NCBI RefSeq assembly: GCF_026343955.1
Contig: NZ_JAPKNI010000001.1
Span: forward strand, 124,001 to 188,000
DNA: 64,000 nt
Direction: 5' to 3'
Source: Kaistia defluvii
GTDB taxonomy: Bacteria > Pseudomonadota > Alphaproteobacteria > Rhizobiales > Kaistiaceae
This document shows positions 54,919 through 64,000 of the stretch, one piece after another. The first letter of the stretch is position 1; the number at the start of each line of letters is the position of its first letter. A model generated the notes under the pieces. It did no database searches and had not been told where the DNA came from. It saw only the letters and a list, made by a program, of their open reading frames with translations. Both the position numbers and the translations under genes were made by a program.

Positions 54919-55829
54919 GACGCGTCCTCCACCATCCAACTCACCAAAGCCGGGAAATCAATTCCCGCGTAGCGCGCCATATCCGGGACCAGCGACGTCG
55001 CCGTCATGCCCGGCTGGGTATTCACTTCGAGGCAGACCAGCTGCCCCGTGCCGCCCGGGCCATCGTCGTATCGGAAGTCGGCCCGGCTGATGCCGCGACA
55101 CCCGAGAGCCCGATGCGCCCGTACCGCTAGATTCTGTATACTTTGGTAAATATTTGGTGAAAGCGGCGCCGGAATAACGTGGCGCGCGCCGTTCTCGGAA
55201 TACTTGGAATCATAGTCGTACCAGCCGCCCTCGGCCGTCACGAGCTCAATGATATCAAAGGCTTCATCGCCTCGAACGCCGCAGGTGAGCTCGCGTCCTC
55301 CGACGTAACGCTCGACCATAACGGTCTCGCCGAAGGCCCAGTCATCCGCAAATAATTGTTGAGGCGGGTTAATCGCGTCCTCGCGGACGATCAGCACGCC
55401 GAAGCTCGATCCTTCCGCAACCGGCTTGACGACATAGGGCGGCTCCATCGCATGGGCGCGGGCCGCTTCCAGGCGGTGGATGAGCAGCGAGTCGGCGACC
55501 GGAATTCCGGCGGCCTGCATGACGTCCTTGGCGCGCGCCTTGTTCATCGCGAGGGCCGAGGCGAGCACGCCGGAATGCGTATAGGGGATGCCGAGGATCT
55601 CGAGCACGCCCTGGATCGCGCCATCCTCGCCGAACGGGCCGTGCAGCGCATTGAAGGCGACGTCGGGTTTCAGCTTCGCCAGGACCTCGGCGATGTCCCG
55701 CTGCACGTCGACGCGCGTGACCCGGTAGCCGGCCTGCTCCAACGCATCGGCGCAGCCATTCCCCGAATTGAGCGACACCGGCCGTTCACTGGACCACCCG
55801 CCCATCAGGACGGCGACATGCTTCGCCAA
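54906..55829 (-). CDS. ddl: D-alanine--D-alanine ligase
   Basis: The 307-residue ATP-grasp enzyme makes the D-Ala-D-Ala dipeptide of peptidoglycan. Marks are VLMGGWSSERPVSLNSG, ALHGPFGEDGAIQGVLEILG, YVVKPVAEGSSFGVLIV (ATP lysine), and CLEVNTQPGMTATSLVP. It sits upstream of ftsQ as in other dcw clusters, but the gene just upstream on this strand is an autotransporter instead of murB. Confidence 0.96.
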   Translation of the reverse strand: MAKHVAVLMGGWSSERPVSLNSGNGCADALEQAGYRVTRVDVQRDIAEVLAKLKPDVAFNALHGPFGEDGAIQGVLEILGIPYTHSGVLASALAMNKARAKDVMQAAGIPVADSLLIHRLEAARAHAMEPPYVVKPVAEGSSFGVLIVREDAINPPQQLFADDWAFGETVMVERYVGGRELTCGVRGDEAFDIIELVTAEGGWYDYDSKYSENGARHVIPAPLSPNIYQSIQNLAVRAHRALGCRGISRADFRYDDGPGGTGQLVCLEVNTQPGMTATSLVPDMARYAGIDFPALVSWMVEDASCGR

Positions 55830-55914
55830 AACGCATTCCTTCCACCGAATCGTATGGTCGGAATATCTACGAAAAATGGTAAAGAAGCGTTAACCAACCG
55901 AGATCGTGAACGTG

Positions 55915-55941
55915 AAAAAGGCGGCCCTTTGCGGGGCCGCC
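55915..55941 (-). terminator. Rho-independent terminator of the autotransporter gene
   Basis: On the minus strand GGCGGCCC-CGCAAA-GGGCCGCC is followed by five T's. It closes the autotransporter transcript 26 bases past its stop, so ddl-ftsQ-ftsA-ftsZ must have a promoter in 55830-55914 or rely on read-through. Confidence 0.9.
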
Positions 55942-55966
55942 CTGCCGACTGAGTCAATCGGTCGCG

Positions 55967-58729
55967 TCAGAACCGGATCTCGCCATTGAGCTTCACGGCG
56001 TTCGACGTGGAGCCGTCGCCGAACGAACCCGCATAGGTCAGTCCGAGATTGACGTTGGCATTCACGGCGACGTCGAGACCGGCTTCCAGCAACAGGCTGT
56101 CACGGGCGATCGGCGCGCCATCGACGGTAAAGCCGGTGCCGGCGCCGCTGAAGGCAAGCGCGGCTTCGGGGATATCCTGGAAGGCATGGCGCCAGCCCAG
56201 CATGCCGCGCGGCGCCACCTTGACGCCTCCGACCACCATCTCGGTCGAGGCCCGGACACCGAGCGTCGTGTAGGGCGTGTCGAACGAGGCGCCGTCGGAG
56301 CCCAGGCCCGTTACCGGCGCGTTGGTCTCCGTGAAGCCATCGGCGTCGACCTTCACCCAGCCGATGCCGGCGAAGGGCTCGAGCGTCGACGCGCCGAACT
56401 GGCTCTCGTAGCCGAGCTCGGCAAAGAGATTGGCCGTGGTCGCGTCATAGGACGCCTCCGGCCGCTCGACGAGATCGCCCAGGACGGTCGTGCGCTTGGT
56501 GTCGATCGAGCTCCAGGCGATCGAGGCGCCGCCGCGCAGGCGGAACTGGTCGAAGCGCGCGCCGCCATAGAGCGCCAGCAGGCCGGTATCGATGTCGGCC
56601 GAGGACGCGCGGCCGTCGACATCGGTGGAACCGCGGCTGTAGCCGCCGGCGAGGCCCAGCGTGTAGCCTTCGCCGGTCAGGTCGGCGCCGACCAGCACGC
56701 CGCCCAGACTGGTATCGACGCCCGCCGCGTTGCCAACGCCATCGGTCGAGGTCCAGGCGCCGAAGGCCTGCGTCCAGGCGGAATAGCCCATGTCGGCCGG
56801 CGTCAGCGCGCCGAAGGCCGAATTGCCCTTCCCTTTCGGCTCCTCGCCATAAGCCAGCGGAGCCGCGGAATTCGCCGGCGCCCTGGCGGCGCCGATCCGC
56901 GACAGGCGCGAGAGGATCGCGAGTTCCGCCTGCATGGATTGCTGCGCCAGCGCGCCGGTGACATCGGCGTGGACCTCGCCATCGAGCAGCGCGAAGGAAT
57001 TCGCCAGCGCCGCCGGATCCTCGGCGCCGAACACCCAGCGATAGATCTCGCCATTGCCGTTGGCGGCGTCGATGGCGTTGGCAACGGCGCGCTGATTGGC
57101 GGATTCCGCCACGCTGGCAAAGGCGACATCGTTGCGATCGAGCGTCACCGAGACCGTGTTGGCGTCGCCGCCCAGCGTCGGATCAATGAACAGGAAATCG
57201 GAACTGACGGTCAGCGTGTCGAAGCGCGTGCCCTCGATGCCGCCGGTGGCGTTGATCAGCGTGTAGCGGCTGCCGAGCGTATAGGGGCCCTTCTCCGTCG
57301 TCAGGGCGATGGTGCCGCCATCCAGCGTGGCAACGCCGTCGACATTGAGCTGGCCATGATCGCCATTGCCGGCAATGGAGGCGTTCAGGGTCTGGAAGTT
57401 GTCGAGCGAGCCGACCGTCGACGTGCCGTAGTCGGCCAGGGTCAGCGAATTCGAGCCCGTCTCTCCGTCGAGCAACCCGTCGATCGACTGCCCTGCATAG
57501 AGCGTGACGGCATCATTGCCGCCGCCCAGCCGCACGTCGCCGACGATATCGCCCTTGTTGACGAGCCTGTCGTTCCATTCGCCGGTCAGGGTGATCGCCT
57601 GGCCGATGTCGCTGGAGATCTCGCCTTCATTGTAGATCGAGGTCGCCGCAAAGGCCGCGCCCCCCTCGCTGTCATCGACGAGGATGCCGCGCTGGACGCT
57701 GTGGATGACGCCGTCGGCATAGTTGTTGATCGTGCCGCCGCCGATCGAGACGGCGTCGGAGATGTTGGGGTCGGTGAGGACCCCGTCCTTGAAGCCCCGG
57801 GCGCCCAACGCCTGGATCGTGCCGTAATTCTCGATCGTGACGAGGCCATCGACATCGACGCCGTCGCCATCCGTATCGGGCGAGCTCGTGACCTGCGCCT
57901 CGCCGGAAATCAGGCCGCGGTTGACAATCGACACCGGCGTCGCCGAGCCCGAGGTGTCGAAATTGATGCCGGAGCCGTTGCGGCCGCGGATCGTCGCGCC
58001 GGCCTCGTTGACGACCGAGGCGCCGAGATCGCCGGTAATGCCGTGCTTCGAGCCCTCGATCAGCCCCCCGGCGAAGTTGTTGACGGTGCCGCCGCCCTTG
58101 TCCTGGAAGTCGATGCCATCGCCGTTGAAGCTGTTGGCGTTCGCTGTGGACTGGATCGTGCCGGAATTGCTGATCGTGGCGTTCTCGCCGGGTCGCATCA
58201 CATCGGCGCCCGTGGCGGCGCTGATCACGCCCGCCGCGTAATTGTTGATGGTGATCGTGCCGCCGGTCGCCGCGTTCAGGTTGATCGCGCGGCTCGCCGT
58301 CGAGGTGATCGTGCCGTAATTCTCGACCAGCACCGTACCGCCATAGAGTGGGTTGCTGATCTGGAGCGTGTCGTCGCCGTTGCTCTCGATCCGGCCGGTC
58401 GCGCGGTTGGTCAGCGTCAGCGAATGGCTGTTGTTGGCGGTGTTGTCATTCAGTCGGATGGCGCGGTTGCCAGTCGACTTGATCGTGCCGGCATTGTCGA
58501 TCGACAGGGTTGTCGAGGCGCCGTTGATGGTGACGGCGGTCGAGCTGGTCTGGAAGCTGCCGCCGCTCTCCACCGTCAGCGTGTCGGCTCCGGCCATGGT
58601 CAGCGCGGTGGTGCGCGGCGTTCCGGCGACCACGGTCGTGTCCGCGCCATACGCGGCATTGGACATGGTGGAGAGCACGCCGGTCGCGGCGAGCACCATC
58701 CAGCTTACGGAAGAGAATTTCCTGATCAC
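55967..58729 (-). CDS. Autotransporter (type Va) with beta-barrel domain
   Basis: The 920-residue protein starts with GTG at 58729 (IRKFSSVSWMVLAATGVLST, a signal peptide ending near AAYGA). The passenger, about residues 30-640, consists of repeated beta-helix turns such as TLSIDNAGTIKSTGNRAIRL and GTITINNYAAGVISAATGAD, rich in Asn/Gly/Thr. The last 270 residues are an autotransporter barrel (GYSAWTQAFGAWTSTDGVGN to VKLNGEIRF) ending in the terminal Phe needed by BAM. It shows no catalytic triad or RGD; adhesion or surface shielding is likely. It lies between murC and ddl with its own terminator. Confidence 0.91.
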   Translation of the reverse strand: MIRKFSSVSWMVLAATGVLSTMSNAAYGADTTVVAGTPRTTALTMAGADTLTVESGGSFQTSSTAVTINGASTTLSIDNAGTIKSTGNRAIRLNDNTANNSHSLTLTNRATGRIESNGDDTLQISNPLYGGTVLVENYGTITSTASRAINLNAATGGTITINNYAAGVISAATGADVMRPGENATISNSGTIQSTANANSFNGDGIDFQDKGGGTVNNFAGGLIEGSKHGITGDLGASVVNEAGATIRGRNGSGINFDTSGSATPVSIVNRGLISGEAQVTSSPDTDGDGVDVDGLVTIENYGTIQALGARGFKDGVLTDPNISDAVSIGGGTINNYADGVIHSVQRGILVDDSEGGAAFAATSIYNEGEISSDIGQAITLTGEWNDRLVNKGDIVGDVRLGGGNDAVTLYAGQSIDGLLDGETGSNSLTLADYGTSTVGSLDNFQTLNASIAGNGDHGQLNVDGVATLDGGTIALTTEKGPYTLGSRYTLINATGGIEGTRFDTLTVSSDFLFIDPTLGGDANTVSVTLDRNDVAFASVAESANQRAVANAIDAANGNGEIYRWVFGAEDPAALANSFALLDGEVHADVTGALAQQSMQAELAILSRLSRIGAARAPANSAAPLAYGEEPKGKGNSAFGALTPADMGYSAWTQAFGAWTSTDGVGNAAGVDTSLGGVLVGADLTGEGYTLGLAGGYSRGSTDVDGRASSADIDTGLLALYGGARFDQFRLRGGASIAWSSIDTKRTTVLGDLVERPEASYDATTANLFAELGYESQFGASTLEPFAGIGWVKVDADGFTETNAPVTGLGSDGASFDTPYTTLGVRASTEMVVGGVKVAPRGMLGWRHAFQDIPEAALAFSGAGTGFTVDGAPIARDSLLLEAGLDVAVNANVNLGLTYAGSFGDGSTSNAVKLNGEIRF

Positions 58730-58737
58730 GTCAAAGC

Positions 58738-58757
58738 CCCCGGTCTGACAACCGGGG
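58738..58757 (-). promoter_or_regulatory. Hairpin covering the autotransporter ribosome-binding site
   Basis: On the minus strand CCCCGGT-TGTCAG-ACCGGGG forms a 7-bp stem. The G-rich 3' arm (GGGGG) is the only Shine-Dalgarno-like sequence and lies 7 bases before the GTG start. Folding would hide it, which suggests translational control, unless the hairpin only marks the end of the murC transcript. Confidence 0.5.
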
Positions 58758-58814
58758 TGCTTTACGGATTCAATATGACAGCCAGACAACAGCCGGCATC
58801 GGATGCCGGGACGG

Positions 58815-60227
58815 TTAGGCGATCGCGGATTGCGCCTCGAGTTCGCCCGGCAGGGCATAGGCCCAGCTGGTGATCGAGCCGGCGCCGAGGCAGACGACGA
58901 AATCGCCCGGCCTGGCGATTGCGGCGACTTCCGGAGCCAGGGCCTGCGGTCCCGCCAGCGCCCGCGCATCGCGATGACCGCGCACGAGCAGTCCCTCGAC
59001 CAGATGATCGCTATCGATGCCGTCGATCGGCGCTTCGCCCGCCGCATAGACCGGCGCGACGAACACCGTATCGGCGTCGTTGAAGCAGGAGCAGAACCCG
59101 TCGAAGAGATCGCGCAGGCGCGTATAGCGGTGCGGCTGCACCACGGCGATCACCCGTCCCCGGGTCGACGCACGGGCCGCCTTGAGCACGGCGGCGATCT
59201 CGACGGGGTGGTGGCCATAATCGTCGAACACCTCGACGCCGTTCCAGGAGCCCGTATGGGTGAAGCGGCGCTTCACCCCGCCGAACGCGGCGAGGCCGGC
59301 GCGGATCGCCTCGTTCGAGATACCGAGGTGATGCGCGATGGCGATGGCGCCGGTCGCGTTCTGCACATTGTGCTCGCCCGGCATCGGCAGGACCAGGTCG
59401 ACCAGTTCGTCGGTATTGCCCGTGACGCGGTCGCGGATGCTGGCGGTGAAGATCGACTTGCCGGAATCGTTGCGCAGTTCGCTGTAGCGGATGTCCGCCT
59501 GCGGGTTGGCGCCATAGGTGATGATGCGCCGGTCCTCGATCTTTCCGATCAGCGACTGCACTTCCGGATGGTCGAGGCACATCACGGCGAAGCCGTAGAA
59601 CGGGATGTTCTCGATGAACTGCTTGTAGGCGTCGCGCGCCTTGTCGAAGGTGCCGTAGTGATCGAGGTGCTCGGGATCGATGTTGGTGACGAGCGCCACG
59701 TCGGCCGGCAGCTTGACGAAGGTGCCGTCGCTCTCGTCCGCCTCGACGACGACCCAGTCGCTGGCGCCCATGCGCGCATTGGTGCCGTAGGCGTTGATGA
59801 TGCCGCCATTGATGACCGTCGGATCGAACCCGCCGGCGTCGAGCAGGGCTGCCACCATCGAGGTCGTCGTGGTCTTGCCATGGGTGCCGGCAATGGCGAT
59901 GGCGCTCTTCAGCCGCATCAGCTCGGCCAGCATCTCGGCGCGGCGCACGACCGGCAGCAGCCGCTCGCGAGCCGCCTTCAGCTCGGGATTGCTGGCCTTG
60001 ATGGCCGAGGAAACGACGACGACGCGCGCGTCGCCCAGATTGGCGGCATCATGACCGACGGCGACCGTGACGCCCTTCGCCTTCAGGCGCTGGACATTGG
60101 CGTTCTCCGCCGTATCCGAGCCCTGGACCCGGTAGCCGAGATTGACCAGCACTTCGGCGATGCCGCTCATGCCGATGCCGCCGATGCCGACGAAATGGAC
60201 GGGCCCAATGTCGCGGGGCATTTTCAT
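58815..60227 (-). CDS. murC: UDP-N-acetylmuramate--L-alanine ligase
   Basis: The 470-residue Mur ligase adds L-Ala to UDP-MurNAc. Marks are [20 protein letters not shown] at the N-terminus, the ATP loop [40 protein letters not shown] and the C-domain [18 protein letters not shown]. It starts 3 bases after murG ends. Confidence 0.97.
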   Translation of the reverse strand: MKMPRDIGPVHFVGIGGIGMSGIAEVLVNLGYRVQGSDTAENANVQRLKAKGVTVAVGHDAANLGDARVVVVSSAIKASNPELKAARERLLPVVRRAEMLAELMRLKSAIAIAGTHGKTTTTSMVAALLDAGGFDPTVINGGIINAYGTNARMGASDWVVVEADESDGTFVKLPADVALVTNIDPEHLDHYGTFDKARDAYKQFIENIPFYGFAVMCLDHPEVQSLIGKIEDRRIITYGANPQADIRYSELRNDSGKSIFTASIRDRVTGNTDELVDLVLPMPGEHNVQNATGAIAIAHHLGISNEAIRAGLAAFGGVKRRFTHTGSWNGVEVFDDYGHHPVEIAAVLKAARASTRGRVIAVVQPHRYTRLRDLFDGFCSCFNDADTVFVAPVYAAGEAPIDGIDSDHLVEGLLVRGHRDARALAGPQALAPEVAAIARPGDFVVCLGAGSITSWAYALPGELEAQSAIA

Positions 60228-60230
60228 GAC

Positions 60231-61349
60231 TTAAACTCCGGTCGATGCGCCGAGCCGCTCGCCGCCGGCCACGCGCTCGACCAGATCGGCCAGGCGTTCC
60301 ACGGCGTCGGGGCGACCGACTGATTTGGCTGCGGCCGCCGCCTGGGCCAGACGGCCCGGCTCGGCCAGAAAGGCGGTCAATTCGCGCGACAGCCGGTCGG
60401 CTGTCAACTCGGCCTGCGGCACGACCCAGCCACCGCCGGCCTTGGCCAGCACGAGCGCATTGGCGCTCTGGTCCTGATCGATCGCGCCGGGCAGCGGCAC
60501 CGTGATCGCAGGCCGGCCGATGACGGCCAGTTCGCAGACCGTCGAGGCGCCGGAACGCGAGATCACCAGATGGCTCTGCGCGATGCGGGCCGGCATGTCG
60601 GTAAAGAAGGGCGCCAGTTCCGCCGTGACGCCCAGCTTCGTATAGGCGGCGCGGACGCGGTCGATATCCTCGGGCCGGCACTGCTGCACGATAGAAAGCC
60701 GCGCGCGAGCGGTTGGATCCAGCTTCGCCAGCGCCTCGGGCAACAGATCGGAAAAGAAGCGCGCGCCCTGGCTCCCGCCGAAGATCACCAGATTGAGCGA
60801 ACCGTCCGCCGCAATGCGCGGATAAGGCACCTTGCTGGCGTCGATCACCATCTGCCGGACCGGATTGCCGGTCTGCACGATCTTGCCGCCGGCGGCGCTG
60901 GCATGGCCCACTTCCGGAAAACTGGTCGCCACGGCGCTGACGCGCGAAGCAAGCAGACGATTGGCACGGCCAAGCACGGCATTGGCATCGTGGGCAATGG
61001 TCGGAATGCGCAACCGCACAGCCGCCAGGAGCGGTGGCACGGTCGGGTAGCCGCCAAAGCCGACGACCGCCGCAGGCCGCAGTCGCTTCAGCATCGCCTT
61101 GGACTGGCGATAGCCATGCCACAGGCTCAGAGCGGCGGCGAGAAAGACCTTCGGCGATTTCACCGAGGGGGTCGCCGAGCGGATGATATGTGTCTCGTCG
61201 GCAGGGAAGTTCTGGCCGTAGGTCTCGGCGCGGTGATCGGTGGCGAGATGCACCGACCAGCCCCGGCTCTTCAGGGCGTAGGCGAGCGCTTCGGCGGGGA
61301 ACAGATGCCCACCCGTTCCGCCAGCGCACAGCAGGATCGTCTTTTCCAT
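60231..61349 (-). CDS. murG: UDP-GlcNAc:lipid-I N-acetylglucosaminyltransferase
   Basis: The 372-residue GT-B enzyme converts lipid I to lipid II at the inner membrane face. Marks are ILLCAGGTGGHLFPAEALAY, VGFGGYPTVPPLLAAVRLRI, IFGGSQGARFFSDLLPEAL and the UDP-GlcNAc segment SRSGASTVCELAVIGRPAI. The ATG at 61349 follows the ftsW stop by 4 bases. Confidence 0.97.
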   Translation of the reverse strand: MEKTILLCAGGTGGHLFPAEALAYALKSRGWSVHLATDHRAETYGQNFPADETHIIRSATPSVKSPKVFLAAALSLWHGYRQSKAMLKRLRPAAVVGFGGYPTVPPLLAAVRLRIPTIAHDANAVLGRANRLLASRVSAVATSFPEVGHASAAGGKIVQTGNPVRQMVIDASKVPYPRIAADGSLNLVIFGGSQGARFFSDLLPEALAKLDPTARARLSIVQQCRPEDIDRVRAAYTKLGVTAELAPFFTDMPARIAQSHLVISRSGASTVCELAVIGRPAITVPLPGAIDQDQSANALVLAKAGGGWVVPQAELTADRLSRELTAFLAEPGRLAQAAAAAKSVGRPDAVERLADLVERVAGGERLGASTGV

Positions 61350-61353
61350 CGTC

Positions 61354-62517
61354 TCAGGCAGCCTTCGGACGGGTCGTCGCAAACCGGCTGAAACCGGAGG
61401 TCAGGCGGGCCGGCTCGAAGCGGCGGCGGGTCAGCGCCAGGACGAGGCCCATCTGGAACGCGAGCGCCAGCATGGACGAGCCACCATAGGAGATGAAGGG
61501 CAGCGTCATGCCCTTGGCCGGCATCAAGTTCAGGTTCACCGCCATGTTGATGACGGACTGCACGCCGAACAGCACCAGCAGGCCGGCCGAAGCCAGGCGC
61601 ACGAAGGCATCCTCGTTCTTCAGGCTGTGGCTCATGCCGCGCACGACGACGAAGCCGAACATCAGCACCAGCCCCATGCACAGGATGATGCCGAACTCCT
61701 CGGCGGCGACCGCGAAGATGAAATCGGTATGGCTGTCCGGCAGGATGCGCTTGACCACGCCCTCGCCGGGGCCACGGCCGAGCCAGCCGCCATGAATGAC
61801 CGAATTCAGCGCGGTATCCACCTGGAAGGTGTCGCCCGCGGCCGGATCGAGAAAGCGGTTGATGCGACCGGCGAAGTGCGGAAACACCGTATAGGCGGCA
61901 AGGATGCCGACACCGGCGAGACCGGCGAGACCGGCGATCCAGAACCAGGACAGGCCCGCCATGAAGAACACCGCCGACCAGGCGATGACCACCAGCATGG
62001 TCTGGCCGAGATCGGGCTGCGCGACCAGCAAGGCGGCCACGATCGCCAGCAGCAGCATGGCGAAGATGTTGCCCGGGATGTCGTTGCGGCGCGAATTCTC
62101 GGTGAACAGCCACGCCGACAGCACCAGGAAGGCCGGCTTGACGAATTCGGAGGGCTGCAGCGAGAAGCCGAGGATGTTGATCCAGCGACGCGCGCCCTTG
62201 ACTTCCTGACCGACGAACAGCGTCGCGAACATCAGCACGATGGCAATCGCGAACACGATCAGCGCCGTGCGCCGCACATTGCGCGGCGACAGGAACGACG
62301 TGCCGATCATGATCGCGATGGTGGGCACCATGAACATGACGTGGCGCTTCACGAAGTGAAAGCTGTCGAGGCCGATGCGTTCGGCGACCGGCGGGCTGCC
62401 GGCGAGCGACAGCACGACGCCCCCGATCATCAGCGCGAGCAGCGCGAACAGAAGATATTTGTCGACCGTCCACCACCACTCGGCGAAGACACTGCGATCG
62501 GCCCGGCTGACCATCAC
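61354..62517 (-). CDS. ftsW: FtsW, SEDS-family peptidoglycan glycosyltransferase
   Basis: The 387-residue polytopic protein polymerises lipid II at the septum. About ten membrane helices are visible with SEDS marks [70 protein letters not shown] and [15 protein letters not shown]. Its start overlaps the murD stop by 4 bases (ATGA). Confidence 0.96.
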   Translation of the reverse strand: MMVSRADRSVFAEWWWTVDKYLLFALLALMIGGVVLSLAGSPPVAERIGLDSFHFVKRHVMFMVPTIAIMIGTSFLSPRNVRRTALIVFAIAIVLMFATLFVGQEVKGARRWINILGFSLQPSEFVKPAFLVLSAWLFTENSRRNDIPGNIFAMLLLAIVAALLVAQPDLGQTMLVVIAWSAVFFMAGLSWFWIAGLAGLAGVGILAAYTVFPHFAGRINRFLDPAAGDTFQVDTALNSVIHGGWLGRGPGEGVVKRILPDSHTDFIFAVAAEEFGIILCMGLVLMFGFVVVRGMSHSLKNEDAFVRLASAGLLVLFGVQSVINMAVNLNLMPAKGMTLPFISYGGSSMLALAFQMGLVLALTRRRFEPARLTSGFSRFATTRPKAA

Positions 62518-63914
62518 TTAACCTCCACGAGGGCTTTGGCGCCTTCCAGCGCGAGGACGAGGGAGCGGAAATGATCGCCGCGCTTCTCGAAATTGGGATA
62601 CTGGTCGTAGGAGGCACAGGCCGGCGACAGCAGGACGACGGCCTCCGCCGCACCATCCTGTGCCGCGTCGCGCGCGGCGGCAATGACGGCCGCGTCCATC
62701 GTCCCCGAGATCACGGTATCGACCTTGCCGGCGAGCGTCGCGGCGAATTCTTCCGCCGCCGCGCCGATCAGATAGGCCTTGGCGATCCGAGGGAAATAGG
62801 GCTCGAGGCTGGTGATGCCGCCGGTCTTGGGCTTGCCACCGGCGATCCAGTAGATCCGGTCGAAGCTCGCGAGGGCCTTCTCGGCCGCATCCGCGTTGGT
62901 CGCCTTGGAATCGTTGACGAACAGCACCTTGCCGATCCGACCGACTTCTTCCATCCGGTGCGCGAGGCCCGGAAAGCTTCTCAGGCCCTCGAGCATGGAA
63001 AGCTCGGACATGCCGATCGCGCGGGCAGCCGCGATGGCCGCCGCGGCGTTCTGGGCATTGTGCGCCCCGCGCAACGCGCCGATACCGCCGAGATTGGCCA
63101 CCTGGCGAACCACGGTGTCGTCGGCCTCGAAAATGCGACCGTTGTCGGCATAGAAGCCGTTGGCGACGGGACGGCGAACCGAAATCCGCTCGACCGGCGT
63201 GCCGCGCTTGTCCAGATCGGAGGCAATCGTCGAGCACCAGTCGTCATCGATTCCGACCACGGCTGTCTCGGCGCCACGAACGAGCCGCGCCTTGATCGCC
63301 GCGTAGCGTTCCATCGTATCGTGCCGGTCGAGGTGATCCTCGGTCAGGTTGAGCAGGATGCCGACGGTCGGGTCGATCGTCGGCGCCAGGTCGATCTGGA
63401 AGGAAGAGCATTCGACGATATGGATGCGATCCTTGGCCGGCGGTTCGAGCGACAGGATCGCCGTGCCGATATTGCCGCCGAGCTGAACATCCCAGCCATC
63501 GGTGCGGAAGAGATGGGCGATCAGCGCCGTCGTCGTCGACTTGCCATTGGTGCCCGTGATGGCGATGAAAGGCGAGCGCGGCGCAATCGCCCGCCGCTCG
63601 CGGCAGAACAGCTCGATATCGCCGATGATCTCGATGCTGGCGGCCTTCGCAAGTTCCACCGTCCAGTGCGGCTTCGGATGCGTCAACGGCACGCCGGGAG
63701 AGAGGACGAGCGCGCCGAAGCCGCCGAAGTCGATCGAGCGCAGATCAGCGGTCGGGATACCGGCGGCGGCGGCCTTCGCCACCGAGTCTGCATTGTCGTC
63801 CCAGGCCACGACCTTCGCGCCGCCGGCGACGAGCGCCGCAGCAGTGGCAAGACCGCTGCCGCCGAGCCCGAAGACCGCGACCGACTTGCCGGCGAAGGAG
63901 GTGATCGGCGTCAT
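62514..63914 (-). CDS. murD: UDP-N-acetylmuramoyl-L-alanine--D-glutamate ligase
   Basis: The 466-residue Mur ligase adds D-Glu. Marks are [20 protein letters not shown], the ATP loop [20 protein letters not shown], the metal segment [20 protein letters not shown] and [16 protein letters not shown]. It starts 7 bases after the mraY stop. Confidence 0.97.
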   Translation of the reverse strand: MTPITSFAGKSVAVFGLGGSGLATAAALVAGGAKVVAWDDNADSVAKAAAAGIPTADLRSIDFGGFGALVLSPGVPLTHPKPHWTVELAKAASIEIIGDIELFCRERRAIAPRSPFIAITGTNGKSTTTALIAHLFRTDGWDVQLGGNIGTAILSLEPPAKDRIHIVECSSFQIDLAPTIDPTVGILLNLTEDHLDRHDTMERYAAIKARLVRGAETAVVGIDDDWCSTIASDLDKRGTPVERISVRRPVANGFYADNGRIFEADDTVVRQVANLGGIGALRGAHNAQNAAAAIAAARAIGMSELSMLEGLRSFPGLAHRMEEVGRIGKVLFVNDSKATNADAAEKALASFDRIYWIAGGKPKTGGITSLEPYFPRIAKAYLIGAAAEEFAATLAGKVDTVISGTMDAAVIAAARDAAQDGAAEAVVLLSPACASYDQYPNFEKRGDHFRSLVLALEGAKALVEVK

Positions 63915-63921
63915 TGGCGTG

Positions 63922-64000
63922 TTACCGGATCTTCAGGCTGGAAAGGCCGATCAGCGCGAGGACGACCGCGATGATCCAGAAACGGATCACGACCTGCGGT
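63922..64000 (-). CDS. mraY: MraY C-terminus (5' part outside window)
   Basis: The last 25 codons read [20 protein letters not shown] then KIR and TAA at 63922. This is the typical final membrane helix of phospho-MurNAc-pentapeptide translocase, and it sits directly upstream of murD as in other dcw clusters. Confidence 0.85.
   Translation of the reverse strand, partial: PQVVIRFWIIAVVLALIGLSSLKIR

Noticed and set aside
56186-58873. 895-codon open frame on the plus strand opposite the autotransporter
   Set aside because: It is an antisense shadow; the minus-strand frame has a signal peptide, repeats and a barrel ending in Phe.

Overview
The window looks like a chromosomal segment of an alphaproteobacterium of the order Hyphomicrobiales (Rhizobiales). 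The evidence is the high GC content, the circularly permuted (two-piece type) tmRNA gene, the SspB-alpha adaptor next to it, the fumC/DUF4169/RHH trio, and the order hflK-hflC-DUF2065-degP and mraY-murD-ftsW-murG-murC ... ddl-ftsQ-ftsA-ftsZ-lpxC-bamD-recN. The genus cannot be fixed from sequence alone. Almost everything is ordinary core genome. I see no prophage, CRISPR array, insertion sequence, rRNA or tRNA gene.

Layout. 0-4.1 kb: a TetR regulator cut by the window edge and a divergent flavin monooxygenase sharing a palindromic operator, then two convergent glycosyltransferases. 4.2-6.95 kb: ilvB-ilvH behind a transcription attenuator with a 14-codon leader peptide (control codons V-I-V-L). 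7.0-10.3 kb: two hypothetical genes, one AT-rich, plus the glucan biosynthesis gene opgG, lying between ilvB and miaA. 10.4-12.8 kb: miaA and serB with overlapping divergent start codons, then a GNAT gene broken by one amber codon. 13.0-20.6 kb: thyA, DUF4424, GNAT, yqhA-like, folA, hflK, hflC, DUF2065, degP (nucleotide synthesis, membrane proteolysis control, periplasmic protease). 20.7-22.6 kb: a membrane protein and a Bcr/CflA exporter. 22.9-26.2 kb: permuted ssrA, sspB, fumC, a consensus FNR/FixK box, DUF4169 and an RHH protein. The tagging RNA sits directly beside the adaptor that delivers tagged proteins to ClpXP.

26.2-41.5 kb: AsmA (apparent CTG start), D-lactate dehydrogenase, a zinc-less alcohol dehydrogenase-type oxidoreductase, uvrD, GNAT, prmA, a CoA-transferase, a 72-residue protein, aminopeptidase P and a PRC-barrel protein. 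41.5-50.5 kb: ligA, a second MFS exporter and a divergent FAD oxidoreductase (these two look inserted between ligA and recN), recN, bamD, lpxC. 50.8-64 kb: the division/cell-wall (dcw) cluster ftsZ, ftsA, ftsQ, ddl, murC, murG, ftsW, murD and the end of mraY. A 920-residue autotransporter occupies the slot between murC and ddl where murB is normally found.

Repeats: a family of roughly 125-150 bp palindromic intergenic elements (three full copies plus fragments) marks several gene boundaries. The best leads are the autotransporter in the murB slot, the ilv attenuator, the ssrA-sspB pair, the FNR box with a possible small RNA beneath it, and several unusual starts (CTG, TTG, overlapping CATG).
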